Origin: Idiomarina sp. MD25a
Lineage (GTDB): Bacteria > Pseudomonadota > Gammaproteobacteria > Enterobacterales > Alteromonadaceae
Assembly: GCF_001870515.1 (NCBI RefSeq)
Contig: NZ_MDGT01000004.1
Location: 62,001 to 126,000 of the forward strand
Reading direction: 5' to 3'
DNA: 64,000 bases
This document shows positions 55,717-64,000 of the stretch, piece after piece. The first letter of the stretch is position 1; each line of letters opens with the position of its first letter. The position numbers and the translations under genes are program-made. The notes beneath the pieces were generated by a model that ran no database searches, was not told where the DNA came from, and worked only from the letters and a program-made list of their open reading frames with translations.

Positions 55717-57476
55717 AACATACTGACTTTAGACAGTTACGTATCGTTTCAGATGGGGCTCTTTTGAGCCCCTCTTTCGAAATATGCCCCAACAACCTTT
55801 CGCTTTATTTATCTGACTCTGATACAGCAGCCCATGCGGCCAGCAACCGTTATAGAGACTATCTTGGACACGAGTTCAACCAGGTCGTCATTGACTGTCG
55901 AAACCAACTGAATTTTGATGCCATAGCCGCTTTGTGTGGCACTTTAATCGCCGGTGGCGAGCTTGTGCTACTGACGCCACAACGACCTTCTCCCGCGTTA
56001 AATCGGCTCATCGATTGTTGGCAAATGCGTTCGCCCATTGAGACCACAAGCGGTGCTATACCACCTTCACTGCCTACGGCAGCCCAACAGGACCTTGTCC
56101 AACAGTTGCAGGACAAAGAATCCGTGCATATCGTTATTGCATCACGAGGCCGTGGTAAAAGCAGTTGTTTAGGGACAGCGCTTGCTCAAGCCGACAACGC
56201 AAGTCAATGTATTGTCACGGCGCCCAGAAAAGCTAATGCTCAAGTATTACTGAAGCACGCACCTCATGCTCACTTTGTTGCTTGGGACACACTGATCGAG
56301 CAACCTGGTTCAACAGAGCGACTCATTATCGATGAAGCGGCAGGTATTCCTTTATGGGCGATTCAAAAGTTGGTGCAAAAGTATCCCGCGTGGATGCTAG
56401 CGACGACTGTGGATGGTTATGAGGGGTGTGGCCGAGGCTTTGCTATTCACTTTGTTGAGTGGGCCGAACGGATATTTTCCAGAATCAAGGTACATACGTT
56501 ACAAGAACCATTGCGTTGGTTAACGGGTGACCCCTTAGAGCATTGGCTACAGCAAGCATTACTGCTGAATGCGGCGCCTCTACAATTGACCCATTCAATA
56601 GATAGCGGCGTTTATCATGCGAGCCAGCTACCTGAGGATGCACTGCACCAAGCGTTTGAGTTACTACTCGAAGCCCACTACCAAAGTAGTCCAAATGATC
56701 TCAAACTATTACTCGATGAACCGCAGCATTATCTTTACTTGCACGTTAACAATGGCTCTGTCATAGCGGTTGCTTGGCTCGCGCTAGAAGGCCCACTGGC
56801 AGATGATCTCGCTTTGCAAGTGCAATTAGGCAAACGACGTCCAGCTGGAAATTTATTGCCTCAAAGTCTCAGTTACTTCATGCAAAGTCCGCGTCTAGCG
56901 ACATTACGATGGTGCCGAGTGAGTAGAGTCGCCGTCCAAGAAAGTCACCGTCGACAACATATCGCCTCGAATGTACTTAATGCCGTTCGACGCTGGGCAG
57001 CAACGCAAAACGTGCATGCGCTCGGTACAAGCTTTGGTTACGATCCAGGTTTAGCTCAGTTTTGGCGTGCCAACGGCTACCACCTGGTCCGACTCAGTAG
57101 TAAGCAAGATCGCGTCAGCGCTCGCTATGCTTCGCTTTGGGTCTTCCCAATAACAGCTGAAGCTGAAGCGTTGTGTGCGTCTCTTTGTGAATGGGGAGCA
57201 GCGCAACAACGTTGGTGGTTTAACGGGCAGATTCCATCAAACACACTCGACGCTACCACAAACGCTTTACTCAGCGCCTTTAAAGAAGCCATTTTGCCGC
57301 TAGACAGTGTGCTATTTGCCTGTGCGTTAGTCAGCAACCATGATGCGCTCACATTTACTCCATCTGACTTTGCCGTTCCTCAAAACGCGATGCAGTCACT
57401 CAAACATACTTATAAAGCAGACTCCTTCAAACAACTCAGCGCACTAATGCGTTCAGATATCGCTAAAATTCTGTAA
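55707..57476 (+). CDS. tmcA: tRNA(Met) cytidine acetyltransferase
   Basis: Makes N4-acetylcytidine at the wobble base of elongator tRNA-Met. 589 residues: an N-terminal domain, an RNA-helicase-like ATPase with ASRGRGKSSCLG (Walker A) and LIIDEAAGIPL, then a GNAT domain with VSRVAVQESHRRQHIASNV. About 80 residues shorter than E. coli TmcA, mostly at the C-terminus. GTG start inside the transporter gene; FRQLRIVSDGALL aligns with the E. coli N-terminus, so it is not further downstream. A hairpin lies at codons 17-24. Confidence 0.92.
   Translation: MVLEHTDFRQLRIVSDGALLSPSFEICPNNLSLYLSDSDTAAHAASNRYRDYLGHEFNQVVIDCRNQLNFDAIAALCGTLIAGGELVLLTPQRPSPALNRLIDCWQMRSPIETTSGAIPPSLPTAAQQDLVQQLQDKESVHIVIASRGRGKSSCLGTALAQADNASQCIVTAPRKANAQVLLKHAPHAHFVAWDTLIEQPGSTERLIIDEAAGIPLWAIQKLVQKYPAWMLATTVDGYEGCGRGFAIHFVEWAERIFSRIKVHTLQEPLRWLTGDPLEHWLQQALLLNAAPLQLTHSIDSGVYHASQLPEDALHQAFELLLEAHYQSSPNDLKLLLDEPQHYLYLHVNNGSVIAVAWLALEGPLADDLALQVQLGKRRPAGNLLPQSLSYFMQSPRLATLRWCRVSRVAVQESHRRQHIASNVLNAVRRWAATQNVHALGTSFGYDPGLAQFWRANGYHLVRLSSKQDRVSARYASLWVFPITAEAEALCASLCEWGAAQQRWWFNGQIPSNTLDATTNALLSAFKEAILPLDSVLFACALVSNHDALTFTPSDFAVPQNAMQSLKHTYKADSFKQLSALMRSDIAKIL
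55755..55777 (+). terminator. Terminator-like hairpin in the first codons of tmcA
   Basis: GGGGCTC, loop TTTT, GAGCCCC, then TCTTT. It begins 39 bases after the transporter stop codon. The stem is strong; the T-tract is short and interrupted. Confidence 0.58.
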
Positions 57477-57540
57477 AGCGATTGAGTCACTGAGTCAGGG
57501 TTCATAGAATAGTACGTTCATTTCACCAAAGGGATATCCT

Positions 57541-59691
57541 ATGAAGCACACACGGTTTGCTAGCCTGTTAATTTTCGCTTTAGTCTCAGCGTGCTCGAGC
57601 CAGAACGAAAAACCAGCAGCCAAGCCTGAGAATCCCTATGGCTATCCCACTCTTGCCTCAAAATCCGTGACCGATAACTATCACGGCGAAGAAGTCACTG
57701 ACGACTTTCGCAGCCTAGAAGATGAACAGCACTCGGAAGTCATAAAGTGGCTGGCGGCAGAGGACCGTTATACAGAACAACGCTTAGGTCAGTTAAGCAG
57801 CGCTGAGTTTATTCGACAACGGCTGACCGAGTTATCAAATTACGAACGTACCAGTGCGCCTACCGAAGTCGCTGGACATTGGTTCTATCTGCAAAACGAT
57901 GGCTTGCAAGATCAGTCGGTACTCTACGTGCGTCAATCAGACTCGGGCGCACCACATATCGTGGTCGATCCCAACCAACTTGATCCCTCTGGCACTACCT
58001 CGATTCACGACTATAGTGTATCGCCTGACGGCATGACTATCGCTTACTCGTTAAGTCAGCAGGGCAGCGACTGGGTCGATTGGTACATCACGCCAGTTGC
58101 CGAGCCAAAACCGCCCGAACAACCAGTGATCAGTGGTGTGAAGTTTACTCCACTCGCCTGGACTATGGACTCGAAAGGGTTTTACTACAGTCGCTATCCG
58201 CAAAGCAGTGATGGCGGTTATGATGGCCAAGCACCGGTTCAAACATACTTCCATAAGCTAGGTTCTGCACAAACGCAAGACAAACGGATTGCAACCGGGA
58301 TAGAAAATGACAGCTATATCTATACGTTACCCGATACCTCAGCATTATTAATCAAGGAGACGTCTGGCTTTGACAAAAATCGTTGGTACTTACTGGCTGA
58401 TGTAAAGCAGCCCAGCGAACTGATTGCCATAAACTTTCCTGATAATGAATTTGCCTCGTTTATCGGCCGCAGCGGACAATCACTTATATTTCAACTGCGG
58501 GGCAAGCAAGGTCGAGGGTTACTCGCTGCATTAGACATCCAGCAACCGCGGCACTCTCAGAAAATCGTGGTAGAGGAACAACAGCAAACGTTAGCTGACG
58601 CCGTTGTGATTGATGATCAGATCATTGCTCATTATTTAGATAACGCTCAGTCACGCTTAGTCATTTTTAACCAAGAAGGACACGTGTTAAGAGAGTTAGC
58701 GCTACCTGGGCAGGGTCATATTTCGGAGCTCACAGCAGATAAAGTCGGGCGCGAGGCTTTCTTTAAATTTGAACAGTTCACTCAACCTGGCAGCATCTAT
58801 CGCTACCAAGCAGAACAGCAACGCACGACACTTTGGCGTTCGTTCAAACAGCCGGCAGGCGTCGACAGCTATCAAGCTAAGCAAGTTACCTACACTTCAT
58901 CTGATGGCCAGCGGGTCCCTATGTTTATCGTTGGCAAAGATGTTGCGTCCGCACCCACGGCTCGCCCAACGCTGCTCATCGCCTACGGTGGTTTTGGTAT
59001 CTCGATGCTTCCTACATACAACCCTGCTTGGTTGACGTGGCTGGAGCTCGGTGGTCAAGTGGCTATAGCCAATGTTCGCGGTGGGGGCGAGTTTGGCGAA
59101 CAATGGCACGACGCGGGTCGATTAGCTGGTAAGCTACAGGCCATTCGCGACATTAAAGGCGCCGCCCAATATCTGCTCAACAACCAATACACCACGCGCG
59201 ATCAGATAGCATTTTACGGTCGCAGCAACGGCGCAATGCTTGGCGCTGCGGTGATGGTCGATTCGCCAGAGTTGTTTAACGTCGCGTTACTTGATAATGG
59301 CTTATTTGACATGCTGCGCTATCAAACAGCCAACGCGAACGCCAAAGCGTGGGCGACCGAATATGGACTGAGTAGCGATGCGTCGCAATTCAATACGCTC
59401 TATAACTATTCGCCACTGCACAATATCGAAAAAGCAAGCTGTTATCCGGCGACTATTGTCAGCACATCCCAAAACAATACTCGCGTTGCACCTTGGCACA
59501 GCTATAAGCTTGCTGCAGCTTTGCAACGCGCGCAAAACTGCGACAAACCGATACTGCTGCTTACACAGCCTTCTGCTGGTCACTTAAATGATCGACCAAC
59601 ATGGATGACCATCGAACACGTCAGCAAGCTTTGGACATTTGCGGCAAATAAGCTCAACATGACAGTTACACAAGGCAAAGATAGCGAATGA
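57541..59691 (+). CDS. Prolyl oligopeptidase family (S9A) lipoprotein
   Basis: 716 residues. Lipobox VSAC (Cys18) predicts envelope anchoring. Residues about 30-430 are the beta-propeller, 440-716 the alpha/beta hydrolase: NVRGGGEFGEQWHDAGR, nucleophile Ser562 in GRSNGA and His681 in SAGH. The catalytic Asp of S9A enzymes (first D of DDRV) aligns with Asn646 in NNTRV, so the triad looks incomplete although the substrate Arg (648) is kept. It may be a weak or altered peptidase. Family members cut short peptides after proline. Confidence 0.87.
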   Translation: MKHTRFASLLIFALVSACSSQNEKPAAKPENPYGYPTLASKSVTDNYHGEEVTDDFRSLEDEQHSEVIKWLAAEDRYTEQRLGQLSSAEFIRQRLTELSNYERTSAPTEVAGHWFYLQNDGLQDQSVLYVRQSDSGAPHIVVDPNQLDPSGTTSIHDYSVSPDGMTIAYSLSQQGSDWVDWYITPVAEPKPPEQPVISGVKFTPLAWTMDSKGFYYSRYPQSSDGGYDGQAPVQTYFHKLGSAQTQDKRIATGIENDSYIYTLPDTSALLIKETSGFDKNRWYLLADVKQPSELIAINFPDNEFASFIGRSGQSLIFQLRGKQGRGLLAALDIQQPRHSQKIVVEEQQQTLADAVVIDDQIIAHYLDNAQSRLVIFNQEGHVLRELALPGQGHISELTADKVGREAFFKFEQFTQPGSIYRYQAEQQRTTLWRSFKQPAGVDSYQAKQVTYTSSDGQRVPMFIVGKDVASAPTARPTLLIAYGGFGISMLPTYNPAWLTWLELGGQVAIANVRGGGEFGEQWHDAGRLAGKLQAIRDIKGAAQYLLNNQYTTRDQIAFYGRSNGAMLGAAVMVDSPELFNVALLDNGLFDMLRYQTANANAKAWATEYGLSSDASQFNTLYNYSPLHNIEKASCYPATIVSTSQNNTRVAPWHSYKLAAALQRAQNCDKPILLLTQPSAGHLNDRPTWMTIEHVSKLWTFAANKLNMTVTQGKDSE

Positions 59692-59761
59692 AGCACTGAT
59701 AATTTTATGCTATCTTTCGCAGCAAGAAATGATACTGCATTTACGATAGAGGATAGAGCGA

Positions 59762-60961
59762 ATGTCTAAGGTTTTAATCATTGGCGCGGGCGGTGTTGCC
59801 GGCGTAGTTGTACAAAAATGTGCCAAGCTGCCAGAAGTGTTCTCAGAAATTCATTTGGCAAGCCGTACCCTTTCTAAGTGTGAAGCCTTGCAGGAACAAG
59901 CCGGCGCCGATCGCGTAGTGGGTGTGTATCAGGTCGACGCTGACGATTCTGCTAAAGTCGCGGATCTGATTCGCCAAGTGCAGCCTAAACTAGTGATCAA
60001 CGTAGCCCTGCCATACCAAGACTTACCAATCATGGATGCGTGTTTGGAAACCGGCGTGCACTACCTCGACACCGCTAACTATGAACCAAAAGATGAAGCT
60101 AAATTCGAATACTCTTGGCAATGGGCTTATCAAGAACGCTTCAAAGAGAAGGGTCTGATGGCGCTGTTAGGCGCGGGATTCGATCCGGGTGTGACTAACG
60201 TATTCACAGCCTACGCTGCTAAACACTACTTTGACGAGATTCATTATCTCGATATCGTCGATTGTAATGGCGGTGACCACGGGCAAGCCTTTGCGACCAA
60301 CTTTAATCCAGAAATCAATATTCGTGAAATCACGCAAAAAGGTAAGTTCTGGGAAAATGGCGAATGGCACGAAACCGATCCAATCAGCGTCCGCAAGGAT
60401 TTAGATTATCCCAATGTTGGCGAACGTCCTTCTTATCTGCTGTATCACGAAGAGCTTGAATCTTTGGTTAAGCACTTCCCAACCATCAAGCGCGCGCGTT
60501 TCTGGATGACCTTTGGCGATCAATACTTGACGCATTTGCGTGTGTTGGAGAATGTTGGCATGACTTCAATCAAGCCCGTTCAGTTCCAAGGACAAGACAT
60601 CGTGCCGCTTGAGTTTCTGAAGGCCGTATTGCCTAACCCAGGCTCATTAGCTGAAGGCTACACCGGTAAAACTTGTATTGGTACCTATGTAACAGGTATG
60701 AAAGATGGCAAAGAGAAAACCATCTTTATTTACAATAACTGTGACCATGCTGAAACGAACAAAGAAGTGGGCGCACAAGCGGTCTCATACACTACTGGCG
60801 TACCGGCTATGATTGGCGCGGCGATGATGTTGCAAGGCGAATGGATGAAACCAGGCGTTTGGAACATGGAACAATTCGACCCAGATGAATTCATGAATCG
60901 CCTCAATCAGTATGGCTTGCCTTGGCACGTTACTGAGTGTGAGCAGCCTTTTGGTGAGTAA
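59762..60961 (+). CDS. Carboxynorspermidine synthase (saccharopine dehydrogenase-like)
   Basis: Condenses aspartate semialdehyde with diaminopropane or putrescine and reduces the product to carboxynorspermidine or carboxyspermidine. 399 residues: Rossmann motif VLIIGAGGVAGVVVQKCA, LVINVALPYQDLPIMDACLETG and GFDPGVTNVFTAYAA, typical of the CANSDH group rather than lysine pathway enzymes. nspC follows after one base. GAGG lies upstream of the ATG. Confidence 0.92.
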   Translation: MSKVLIIGAGGVAGVVVQKCAKLPEVFSEIHLASRTLSKCEALQEQAGADRVVGVYQVDADDSAKVADLIRQVQPKLVINVALPYQDLPIMDACLETGVHYLDTANYEPKDEAKFEYSWQWAYQERFKEKGLMALLGAGFDPGVTNVFTAYAAKHYFDEIHYLDIVDCNGGDHGQAFATNFNPEINIREITQKGKFWENGEWHETDPISVRKDLDYPNVGERPSYLLYHEELESLVKHFPTIKRARFWMTFGDQYLTHLRVLENVGMTSIKPVQFQGQDIVPLEFLKAVLPNPGSLAEGYTGKTCIGTYVTGMKDGKEKTIFIYNNCDHAETNKEVGAQAVSYTTGVPAMIGAAMMLQGEWMKPGVWNMEQFDPDEFMNRLNQYGLPWHVTECEQPFGE

Positions 60962-60962
60962 T

Positions 60963-62096
60963 ATGAACAAGTATCTGCGTGAGGATATACCCTCGCCTTG
61001 TTACGTACTCGACGAAGCATTGCTGCGTAACAATCTAGAGTTGATGAAACGTGTGCAAGAAGAAAGTGGCGCCAGTATCATTCTGGCGCTTAAGGGCTAC
61101 TCGATGTGGTCTGCTTTTCCGCTTATCAAGCAGTATTTGAAAGGATGTACAGCAAGCTCGGTTTGGGAAGCTCAACTCGCTGCCGATAAGTTCGGCAGCG
61201 AAGTCCATGCTTATGCTCCAGCCTACAAGGCTGAGGATATCAAACAGTTGTTGCCGATTGTTAATCACATCTCTTTTAATAGCATCTCGCAATGGGAAGC
61301 CTACGCCGACCAAGCAAAGGCGGCAGGCGTATCTGTTGGTTTGCGGGTCAATCCCGAACACCAAGAGGCCGATACCGAACTCTATGATCCTAGCGCACCG
61401 GGATCGCGACTGGGTGTACGCGCAAGTGAGCTTGAAAACGTCTCGCTAGACGATGTCGAAGGCATACACGTACACAACTTATGTGAATGCGATTCCTATG
61501 CTTTAGAGCGGACGCTCGCTGCAGTAGAGAGTAAGTTTGGCAATTTGTTGCATCAGGTGAAGTGGTTAAACCTGGGCGGCGGTCATTTAATGACGCGCGA
61601 AGGGTATGATGTTGACCATCTAATTAGCCAGTTGCAACGGTTAAAAGCGACTTACAACTTGGACATTATTTTAGAACCCGGGTCAGCAGTTGCTTGGCAA
61701 ACAGGTCCATTGGTCTGTGAAGTGGTGGATGTTGTCGAGAACCAAGGTTCTATCGCACTGTTAGACATCTCGGCTACTGCGCACATGCCAGACGTTCTTG
61801 AAATGCCATACCGACCGCATATCGAAGGTGCAGGGTTACCTGCTGATAAACCTTACCGATACCGCCTCGGTGGCAACAGTTGTTTGGCAGGTGACGTCAT
61901 CGGCGAATACAGCTTTGATGAGCCGTTAAAAGCCGGCGACCGATTAGTCTTTGCTGACATGATGCATTACACCATGGTAAAAACAACGTTCTTTAATGGT
62001 GTACAACATCCAGATATTGGCATTCTGCGTGAAGACGGCAACTTTGATGTTGTCCGACACTTCACCTATGACGATTTCCGCTCACGACTATCTTGA
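60963..62096 (+). CDS. nspC: Carboxynorspermidine decarboxylase
   Basis: PLP enzyme that decarboxylates carboxynorspermidine to norspermidine (or carboxyspermidine to spermidine). 377 residues from the ATG at 60963, the length of Vibrio NspC; an in-frame upstream start lies inside the dehydrogenase gene. ILALKGYSMWS carries the PLP Lys, LNLGGGHLM and LEPGSAVAW the phosphate site, VHNLCECD the other active-site face. The diaminopropane-forming enzyme found beside it in Vibrio is not in this window. Confidence 0.94.
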   Translation: MNKYLREDIPSPCYVLDEALLRNNLELMKRVQEESGASIILALKGYSMWSAFPLIKQYLKGCTASSVWEAQLAADKFGSEVHAYAPAYKAEDIKQLLPIVNHISFNSISQWEAYADQAKAAGVSVGLRVNPEHQEADTELYDPSAPGSRLGVRASELENVSLDDVEGIHVHNLCECDSYALERTLAAVESKFGNLLHQVKWLNLGGGHLMTREGYDVDHLISQLQRLKATYNLDIILEPGSAVAWQTGPLVCEVVDVVENQGSIALLDISATAHMPDVLEMPYRPHIEGAGLPADKPYRYRLGGNSCLAGDVIGEYSFDEPLKAGDRLVFADMMHYTMVKTTFFNGVQHPDIGILREDGNFDVVRHFTYDDFRSRLS

Positions 62097-62107
62097 ATCA
62101 GTTCATT

Positions 62108-62136
62108 AAAAAAGCCCCTAATTTAAGGGGCTTTTT
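62108..62136. terminator. Bidirectional terminator between nspC and motX
   Basis: AAAAAGCCCCT, six-base loop, AGGGGCTTTTT. The motX stop codon (62118-62120) overlaps the stem end, so its last codons are part of the hairpin. Confidence 0.92.
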
Positions 62137-62753
62137 GCATCTTCAACGACCGAAGGTGGCATTAGCTGCTCGAGCTGGCTCATCCGTTTTGTAATCGCCT
62201 GATGCGTCGATTCATTAGCGGTTACCGCATGGTGTAACCATCGATAGGCGTTTTTAAAGTCGTAGGGACTTCCCTGACCTGCAATCAAGATATCGGCAAG
62301 CCGCAATTGTGCGGGTATATTCCCGAGTGAAGCAGCCTCCCGCAGATACAATATCGCTCTATCAACGTCTTTTTGTACCAGAGTACCTTGGTGATAATAA
62401 CGTCCCAATTGCTCAAGTGCTGCAATAAGACCTTGCTGTGCAGCCTTTTCCATATAGAGAATACCCAACGCCTCATCTTGTTCATAGCAAATTCCCCAAG
62501 CGAGCATATCACCGTATAGAAACTGATATGTCGGACGTTGTTCAATATCGGCTTGTGCTTCGATATCCTGAACTAGCTGGCAACGGTCTTGTTTCTCTAC
62601 ACGATTCAAGTGCGTGTTATTAGCAAACATATCGACCAGATCGGCATCACTGTAAAGTTGAACCGCCTCAAGCTCTCCGCCCTGTTCCTGTGCTACAACA
62701 GAGCCAGAGCAAAAGACAGTCAACGCGACTACGATAAAGAACTGCCTCATCAT
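62118..62753 (-). CDS. motX: Sodium-type flagellar motor protein MotX
   Basis: 211 residues with a signal peptide (cut near VVAQ) and Sel1-type repeats in the C-terminal half (YMEKAAQQGLIAALEQLGRYY, AILYLREAASLGNIPAQLRLA). The whole protein, including DRCQLVQDIEAQA and FLYGDMLAWGICYEQ with its Cys, follows Vibrio MotX as I recall it. MotX and MotY form the T ring that holds the PomAB stator of a Na+-driven polar flagellum. Plain Sel1 proteins would lack this N-terminal match. Stands alone here. Confidence 0.85.
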   Translation of the reverse strand: MMRQFFIVVALTVFCSGSVVAQEQGGELEAVQLYSDADLVDMFANNTHLNRVEKQDRCQLVQDIEAQADIEQRPTYQFLYGDMLAWGICYEQDEALGILYMEKAAQQGLIAALEQLGRYYHQGTLVQKDVDRAILYLREAASLGNIPAQLRLADILIAGQGSPYDFKNAYRWLHHAVTANESTHQAITKRMSQLEQLMPPSVVEDAKSPLN

Positions 62754-62772
62754 CCTACCTTAAAGCCAATGT

Positions 62773-63534
62773 TTATAACTCATTATCGGCAGCGACAAGC
62801 AAACCCTTAAATACTAAATCATCTTTTCGAATATAGTTAATAGGTTCTAAACGGCTCACAGATTGGATGAGTCGTTCGCCATCGCCGCCTGTTACTACAA
62901 TATCAAACGGTTGGTCGTTAAAATGCTGTCGGCTTACGTGGAGCGCCTGACTAATTGCTCCCACTAGCGCGTAGTGAACACCATAACTCATTGCAGTCAC
63001 GGTATTGGTTGCAGGCTCCCGGAAGCATTCCTCAGAGAGCTCACCCTTAACCAACGCCGTTTTTTGGTGCATCGATTCGTGCATTAAGCGACGTCCTGGC
63101 ACAATCCATCCACCCAAATGCTGCCCCGCAGCCGTCATCCAATCGATGGTCATGGCAGTACCTGCATCGATGATCATACAATTTTTACGCGCTTCAGAAC
63201 GGTAACCTAATAAAGCGAACCAACGGTCAGCCCCCAGTTTCTCGGGCTCTGAATAGGCATTTTTTACATCCCGCCAAGCACTCATACTGGCTAACCAATC
63301 AATCGAGATTGCCAGCCGACTTAGACCTTGCTCGATTGCCCGCTTAACTTCTTGGTTAGCAACTGAGCAGCCACACGATGACTCAATGTCACCCGCAACG
63401 TCTACTAACTCATTGACCCACTGGTCACTGAAAAGCAATTCAGTGTTAACGTATTTGTGTTCACGAACGAGTTGCCTATTGTCGTAGATCGCAAGTTTAG
63501 TTCGCGTATTGCCGCTATCAATAACTAGTCGCAT
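62773..63534 (-). CDS. coaX: Type III pantothenate kinase
   Basis: First step of coenzyme A synthesis; the type III enzyme needs a monovalent cation and is not inhibited by CoA. 253 residues of the ASKHA fold: LVIDSGNTRTKLAIYD, LGADRWFALLGYRS, IIDAGTAMTIDWM, GGWIVPGRRLMHESM and VTGGDGERL. It overlaps birA by 17 bases, as in Pseudomonas. Confidence 0.95.
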   Translation of the reverse strand: MRLVIDSGNTRTKLAIYDNRQLVREHKYVNTELLFSDQWVNELVDVAGDIESSCGCSVANQEVKRAIEQGLSRLAISIDWLASMSAWRDVKNAYSEPEKLGADRWFALLGYRSEARKNCMIIDAGTAMTIDWMTAAGQHLGGWIVPGRRLMHESMHQKTALVKGELSEECFREPATNTVTAMSYGVHYALVGAISQALHVSRQHFNDQPFDIVVTGGDGERLIQSVSRLEPINYIRKDDLVFKGLLVAADNEL

Positions 63535-64000
63535 CAGCAGACCTCACAGATATCTCGCCACCAAAAAAGCGTTTTACACCACCGTCTACCTCAACTAACA
63601 GTGCGCCTGTATCGTCTACACCACGACACAGCCCATCAACCTTACGCTCACCTAACAATAATCGAACGGGCTTGTTATCGAACTTATCGTACTGTCGCCA
63701 CAATGAAGCAAACTGTGCGAAACCAGAGTTTTCATACTCTTTTAGCGTACTGACAAGATATTGATGTAAGCGACCGGCAAATCGATTCCGCTGTAACGGT
63801 AAAGGCAAATGGCTATTCACGTCGGTCCATGCTTGATCAATGGACTGCGCCGCTGTCTCTGGTAAAGTCAAATTGATACCTATACCAATCACACAACGCG
63901 CACTGCCATCATCAAGGCTGTCGATGTCTATCAAAATGCCAGCCACTTTCTGATTGTTAATGTACACATCGTTAGGCCACTTAACTGAAACGTGTTCTAT
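63518..64000 (-). CDS. birA: Biotin-protein ligase, C-terminal part (cut by window end)
   Basis: Attaches biotin to acetyl-CoA carboxylase carrier protein; long forms also repress biotin genes. The window holds 160 codons plus stop: VKWPNDVYINNQKVAGILIDI with the biotin-site Lys, then CVIGIGINLTLP, and a C-terminal SH3-like domain ending in GGEISVRSAD. The frame stays open to the last base, so the true start is beyond the window and the helix-turn-helix domain cannot be checked. Operon with coaX. Confidence 0.93.
   Translation of the reverse strand: MEHVSVKWPNDVYINNQKVAGILIDIDSLDDGSARCVIGIGINLTLPETAAQSIDQAWTDVNSHLPLPLQRNRFAGRLHQYLVSTLKEYENSGFAQFASLWRQYDKFDNKPVRLLLGERKVDGLCRGVDDTGALLVEVDGGVKRFFGGEISVRSADATSY

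Noticed and set aside
1-64000. Mobile elements, CRISPR arrays, tRNA or rRNA genes.
   Set aside because: No transposase or integrase frame, no regularly spaced repeats and no tRNA-like or rRNA-like sequence was seen in the gaps.

Overview
This window is chromosomal core DNA from a gammaproteobacterium, most likely marine. It holds 54 protein-coding genes, two of them cut by the window ends (plsC and birA). I see no tRNA or rRNA gene, insertion sequence, prophage or CRISPR array. Gene order mixes blocks known from Escherichia coli (plsC-parC; nudF-yqiB-parE; ygiF-glnE) with blocks known from Pseudomonas (pilT-yggS-proC-yggT-DUF4426-rdgB-hemW; birA-coaX). MotX, a sodium-motor flagellar protein, and the carboxynorspermidine genes point towards Alteromonadales or Vibrio-like marine lineages. 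I cannot name a genus from the sequence alone.

Layout. 1-7.0 kb: plsC end, an Hpt/HD-GYP signalling protein, and the nudF-yqiB-parE-parC operon. 7.2-14 kb: tolC, lpxL, then ygiF-glnE. 14-17.4 kb: putA. 17.4-21.9 kb: a small membrane protein, an acyl-CoA dehydrogenase and gspA-gspB. 21.9-25.6 kb: cca, folB-folK, plsY, tsaD. 25.7-28.4 kb: a lipoprotein amidase facing a PhoD-like protein. 28.4-36.2 kb: pilT diverging from yggS-proC-yggT-DUF4426, a CvrA-type antiporter, rdgB-hemW and trmB. 36.3-41.5 kb: an OmpA/OprF-like porin, mutY-yggX, proB-proA. 41.5-44.3 kb: a fused Kdo transferase/Kdo kinase and a glycosyltransferase. 44.4-47.2 kb: flavin reductase, iron-sulphur photolyase and lipocalin. 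47.2-52.1 kb: deaD, gabD and a second aldehyde dehydrogenase. 52.2-57.5 kb: cnoX, zapE, an NSS transporter and tmcA. 57.5-64 kb: a prolyl-oligopeptidase-like lipoprotein, carboxynorspermidine dehydrogenase and decarboxylase, motX, coaX and birA.

Working together: proB, proA and proC complete proline synthesis from glutamate, and putA degrades proline. lpxL, waaA-kdkA and the glycosyltransferase act on lipopolysaccharide. folB and folK are consecutive folate steps. The CANSDH/NspC pair forms the end of a norspermidine or spermidine route.

The most notable observations are: a single-chain WaaA-KdkA fusion; a repeated layout in which a strong intrinsic-terminator hairpin lies inside, or right against, the first codons of the downstream gene of a tight pair (17.8, 50.8, 53.05 and 55.8 kb); a PhoD-like protein that has lost its metal-binding motifs; a prolyl-oligopeptidase homologue whose catalytic Asp position is Asn; a CCA-adding enzyme with the HD motif removed; and a structured deaD leader with a visible promoter. 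Nothing here looks like a horizontally acquired island.
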